From the NCBI GenBank assembly GCA_002104945.1, contig MCFH01000012.1:496001-560000 (forward strand): DNA of 64,000 nt. Direction: 5' to 3'. Of the stretch, positions 61,535 through 64,000 are shown in pieces. The notes beneath the pieces were generated by a model. It searched no databases, was not told the DNA's origin, and saw only the letters and a program-made list of their open reading frames with translations. Position 1 is the stretch's first letter. Every line of letters begins with the position of its first letter. This stretch comes from Piromyces finnis. Lineage: Eukaryota; Neocallimastigomycota; Neocallimastigomycetes; Neocallimastigales; Neocallimastigaceae. A program made the position numbers and the translations under genes.

Positions 61535-63419
61535 ATGTCAAAACTTAAACCTTTTAAATATATAAAAAAGATAACCATAGTGTATATTCATGGTTTTATG
61601 GGAGATGATGAAACGTTTTATGACTTTCCGGAATTTCTAAAAAATACATTTGAATTGTATAGAGTAAAAATAATTAATAATGTAAATATCAGTATATTTT
61701 TTATTTAGTGTCACTATGATACGGTTTATTATTATTACTGAAATTGTTAATTATGACTGTTAAATTGGATGAAAATATAAATAAATATTATATAATACTA
61801 TTTATAATGATAATTTAAAATGGACAAAATCCAGCTATTTTTAAAAGACTATTTTATTAATATATATATTTTTATTTAACAAAAACAATAAAACAATAGC
61901 CATATCCATCTTTTAAAACTAGAGGAAATTTTAAACAATCAGTAAATAAATTTATAGATTGGCTTTATGAAAATGGTGGTAGCGATCCTATTATTTTAAT
62001 GGGTCATTCCATGGTTTGTCTATTTTTCGTTATTATATAAATATAATGAATGAAGTCTCGGTATTAATTTTTTTTTTTTTTTTTTTTATTGTCAAAAATC
62101 TTTTATAATAAATATATTTGGATTTTTTTTTTATTTTTAAATATAAAATTAATTAAAAGGGTGGTATTCTTATAACTGAAGCATATAAGTAACTATTCAT
62201 TTAGTTAATATTTCCAATAACATATCATCAGTTTATATTTCTAATAATATTAAAAAAAACTTAATTTTTCATTAAATGTATTGGAATAATTATATAACCT
62301 AGAATAATATCCTATAAACAAAGTAGAAACAAAGGTAAGTATTTAAATATATGTATTTAATTATTATAAAGAGAAATAGGTATTTATAATGTTATTTTAA
62401 ATAAATATATAAATATATATATTATAATAGGAAATGATAAACTAAACATTATTGGTTTATTTGGATTTGACTCACCATACTTTGGTCTTGCAGTAGATTC
62501 TGTAGCAAATGCAGGAATGAAACAAATAGAGGAACCGTTATCCTCAGCTGTTAATTATGTTACATCGTATTTTGGAAATAATAATAATAATAATAATAAT
62601 GAAAGTGAAAATCTTAAAAGTGATAAAGAAAATGACATTAAGAATAACAGCAATGAAAGTAATGATAATAAAAGGGATATAGAAGAAAATATTAAATCAT
62701 CAAATAATAACAACAGTAATAATAGTAATGATGATAAAATTAATGACAGCAACAACAATAGTGATAAGGGTAATGATAAGAAGGATAATAATGGAAATCA
62801 ATATTGGAATATATTAGGGGTTGCATCAGCTGTCATTGCAGGTTTGACTGTTGCATATGGTGCAATAGTAAATAAAGATGTACGAGAATCACTTATGTTT
62901 AATAGCCAACAAATACTGACAGAAGTATCTCAATTCTTAATACCATATGGAAAATTCTTAGAACCTCTACTTGAAAAAGGAAATCAATATCAAAATATTG
63001 ATTATTTAATAAATAATCGTGTACCTTTTAAGAATTATTATCCAATTGTAACTATTTTTTTTATACTATTATTTTGTATATATATATATTATTTTATTTT
63101 ATTTTTTATTTTAATTAGTTTTCATTTTAAACATTAATTAAATAATATTTATTATTATTATTATTATTATTTTATTTTTTATTTATTATAGACAAAGATT
63201 AAAGATGGTAAAGAAAGTTTTCAAGCAACAACATTTATTTCTCTACCCAGTGAAGAAAAATACCTTAAATTATTTGATTCAGTTCCTGCAGCTGAAGATG
63301 CAGCAAATCCAATCTATTCGCATGTAAATATGTTTAATATTAGAACAAATAGAGAAAATGTATTCAAATTACTAGAGAAATGTATTCAAGATATATATGA
63401 TATTATTAAATGTATTTAA
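61535..63419 (+). CDS. Alpha/beta hydrolase (DUF676/lipase-like)
   Basis: Six phase-consistent exons: 61535-61681, 61900-62013, 62160-62188, 62303-62334, 62431-63047 and 63192-63419, giving 388 residues. It opens with the oxyanion-region motif IVYIHGFMGDDETF (HG at 19-20). It carries the nucleophile elbow GHSMGG with Ser86, which is cut by intron 2 just after the Met. GLFGFDSPYFGL follows, matching the D[TS]PY.GL motif of fungal DUF676-like hydrolases. Then come a long Asn/Asp/Lys/Ser-rich insert (about 140-200) and a hydrophobic helix (ILGVASAVIAGLTVAYGAIV). The C-terminus has FISLPSEEKYLKLFDS and HVNMF, whose His is the likely catalytic His. It probably hydrolyses lipids or other esters at a membrane. 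The start ATG is the first one after an A/T leader; the substrate is unknown. Confidence 0.82.
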
Positions 63420-63824
63420 AATCTTCTCACTAGAAAAATTTCTTAATTTGAAAACAAATTATATAGATGTATTATTATAATTAATAATGTATATGTTTAT
63501 GTTATATCTATCCAAGAAGAAAAAAATAAAAGATTATTTTTTCTCAAAATATAAATAAAATTATATCGTTTTTAAAAATGAAAAGTGTAATATAATTTAT
63601 AGGCTTTATTTTTTTTTTTATTAATATAATTCTATTATAATTAGGTATATTGTTTTCATTTTAATCTATGTCTAAATAGAAATATTAAAAAAATAGTAAT
63701 AGTTTCTTTTTTTATAATGTATTAAGTTAGGAAATAATAAATGTAAACCAATTTAAAAGTTAGAACTATATATAAATTTTAATAGATAAATAAAAAAAAA
63801 AAGGATTATAATCCTTTTAAATTT
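63420..63824. other. Intergenic
   Basis: 3' flank of the hydrolase. A/T-rich, with a short inverted repeat AAAGGATTATAATCCTTT at 63800-63817 that could form a hairpin between the two converging transcripts. No gene seen. Confidence 0.45.
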
Positions 63825-64000
63825 TTAAATATAATTATTCAGAACATTTAATTTTTTATTCACACTGACATACTTGAGTTTTCCATTTGAAATGGTATAC
63901 AATTCTGAACAATATTTGTAGAATAGTATGTATTTTTCAATGAGTATTTTCCTATTTTTATTTGATTTTTCTACTGGACATCCGCATATATAGGAGTTAT
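63825..64000 (-). CDS. Possible 3' end of a gene running off the window
   Basis: A minus-strand frame is open from the right edge to TAA at 63825-63827, 57 codons. It reads CGCPVEKSNKNRKILIEKYI then LFYKYCSELYTISNGKLKYVSV. Composition is protein-like and Cys-containing, unlike chance frames in this DNA. Start and family cannot be seen. Convergent with the hydrolase gene. Confidence 0.35.
   Translation of the reverse strand, partial: NSYICGCPVEKSNKNRKILIEKYILFYKYCSELYTISNGKLKYVSVNKKLNVLNNYI

Overview
The window looks like nuclear DNA of an anaerobic gut fungus (Neocallimastigomycota, the Neocallimastix/Piromyces/Anaeromyces group). I infer this from five things: extreme A+T content with long A, T and trinucleotide runs; small GT-AG introns; Asn-rich proteins; a very long NVN/TPL-type ankyrin protein; and fungal-type genes (PMT/MIR protein, yeast-like eL42, Kre9-like surface protein) beside the wreck of a bacterial-type SH3b/lysozyme gene. 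An amoeba of the Dictyostelium type shares the base composition but fits the gene content less well. Exon models were made by hand from GT-AG borders and reading phase. They are consistent throughout but have not been tested against transcripts.

Layout. 1-1868: 3' part of an Asn-rich gene with a truncated SINE in its intron. 2451-3747 (+): LAMTOR3/MP1 in six exons. 4905-9008 (-): a 16-exon protein O-mannosyltransferase-like gene that has lost the catalytic residues and uses exons of 7, 14 and 18 nt; a possible extra 5' exon lies at 9141-9455. 11533-12143 (-): a full-length tRNA-derived SINE with target-site duplications. 14284-17161 (+): PAK/Ste20 kinase with a CRIB domain. 20450-24303 (+): OSR1/SPAK/FRAY-type kinase carrying RFxV-like motifs in its own tail. 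25960-30954 (+): a large unrecognised helical protein. 32170-32768 (+): ribosomal protein eL42, followed by two duplicated C/D-box snoRNA candidates. 34472-34544 (-): tRNA-Val(CAC). 35753-37229 (-): a frameshifted LINE remnant.

38834-41305 (-): intronless V-ATPase subunit a. 43135-44010: a TAGTAA hexanucleotide satellite. 44167-44367 (+): a small membrane protein. 45539-45613: an unexplained long hairpin. 46705-47395: remains of an SH3b/phage-lysozyme gene in two opposite orientations. 50090-51951 (+): a single-pass surface protein. 54471-60311 (+): a 1946-residue ankyrin protein. 61535-63419 (+): an alpha/beta hydrolase. The right edge may hold the 3' end of a minus-strand gene.

The genes are separate eukaryotic units with long low-complexity spacers. 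LAMTOR3 and V-ATPase subunit a belong to the same lysosomal/vacuolar nutrient-sensing assembly in animals, but they lie 35 kb apart and I draw no operon-like inference. The two best leads are the catalytically dead PMT paralogue and the OSR1-type kinase that carries the docking motifs its family normally reads on partners.
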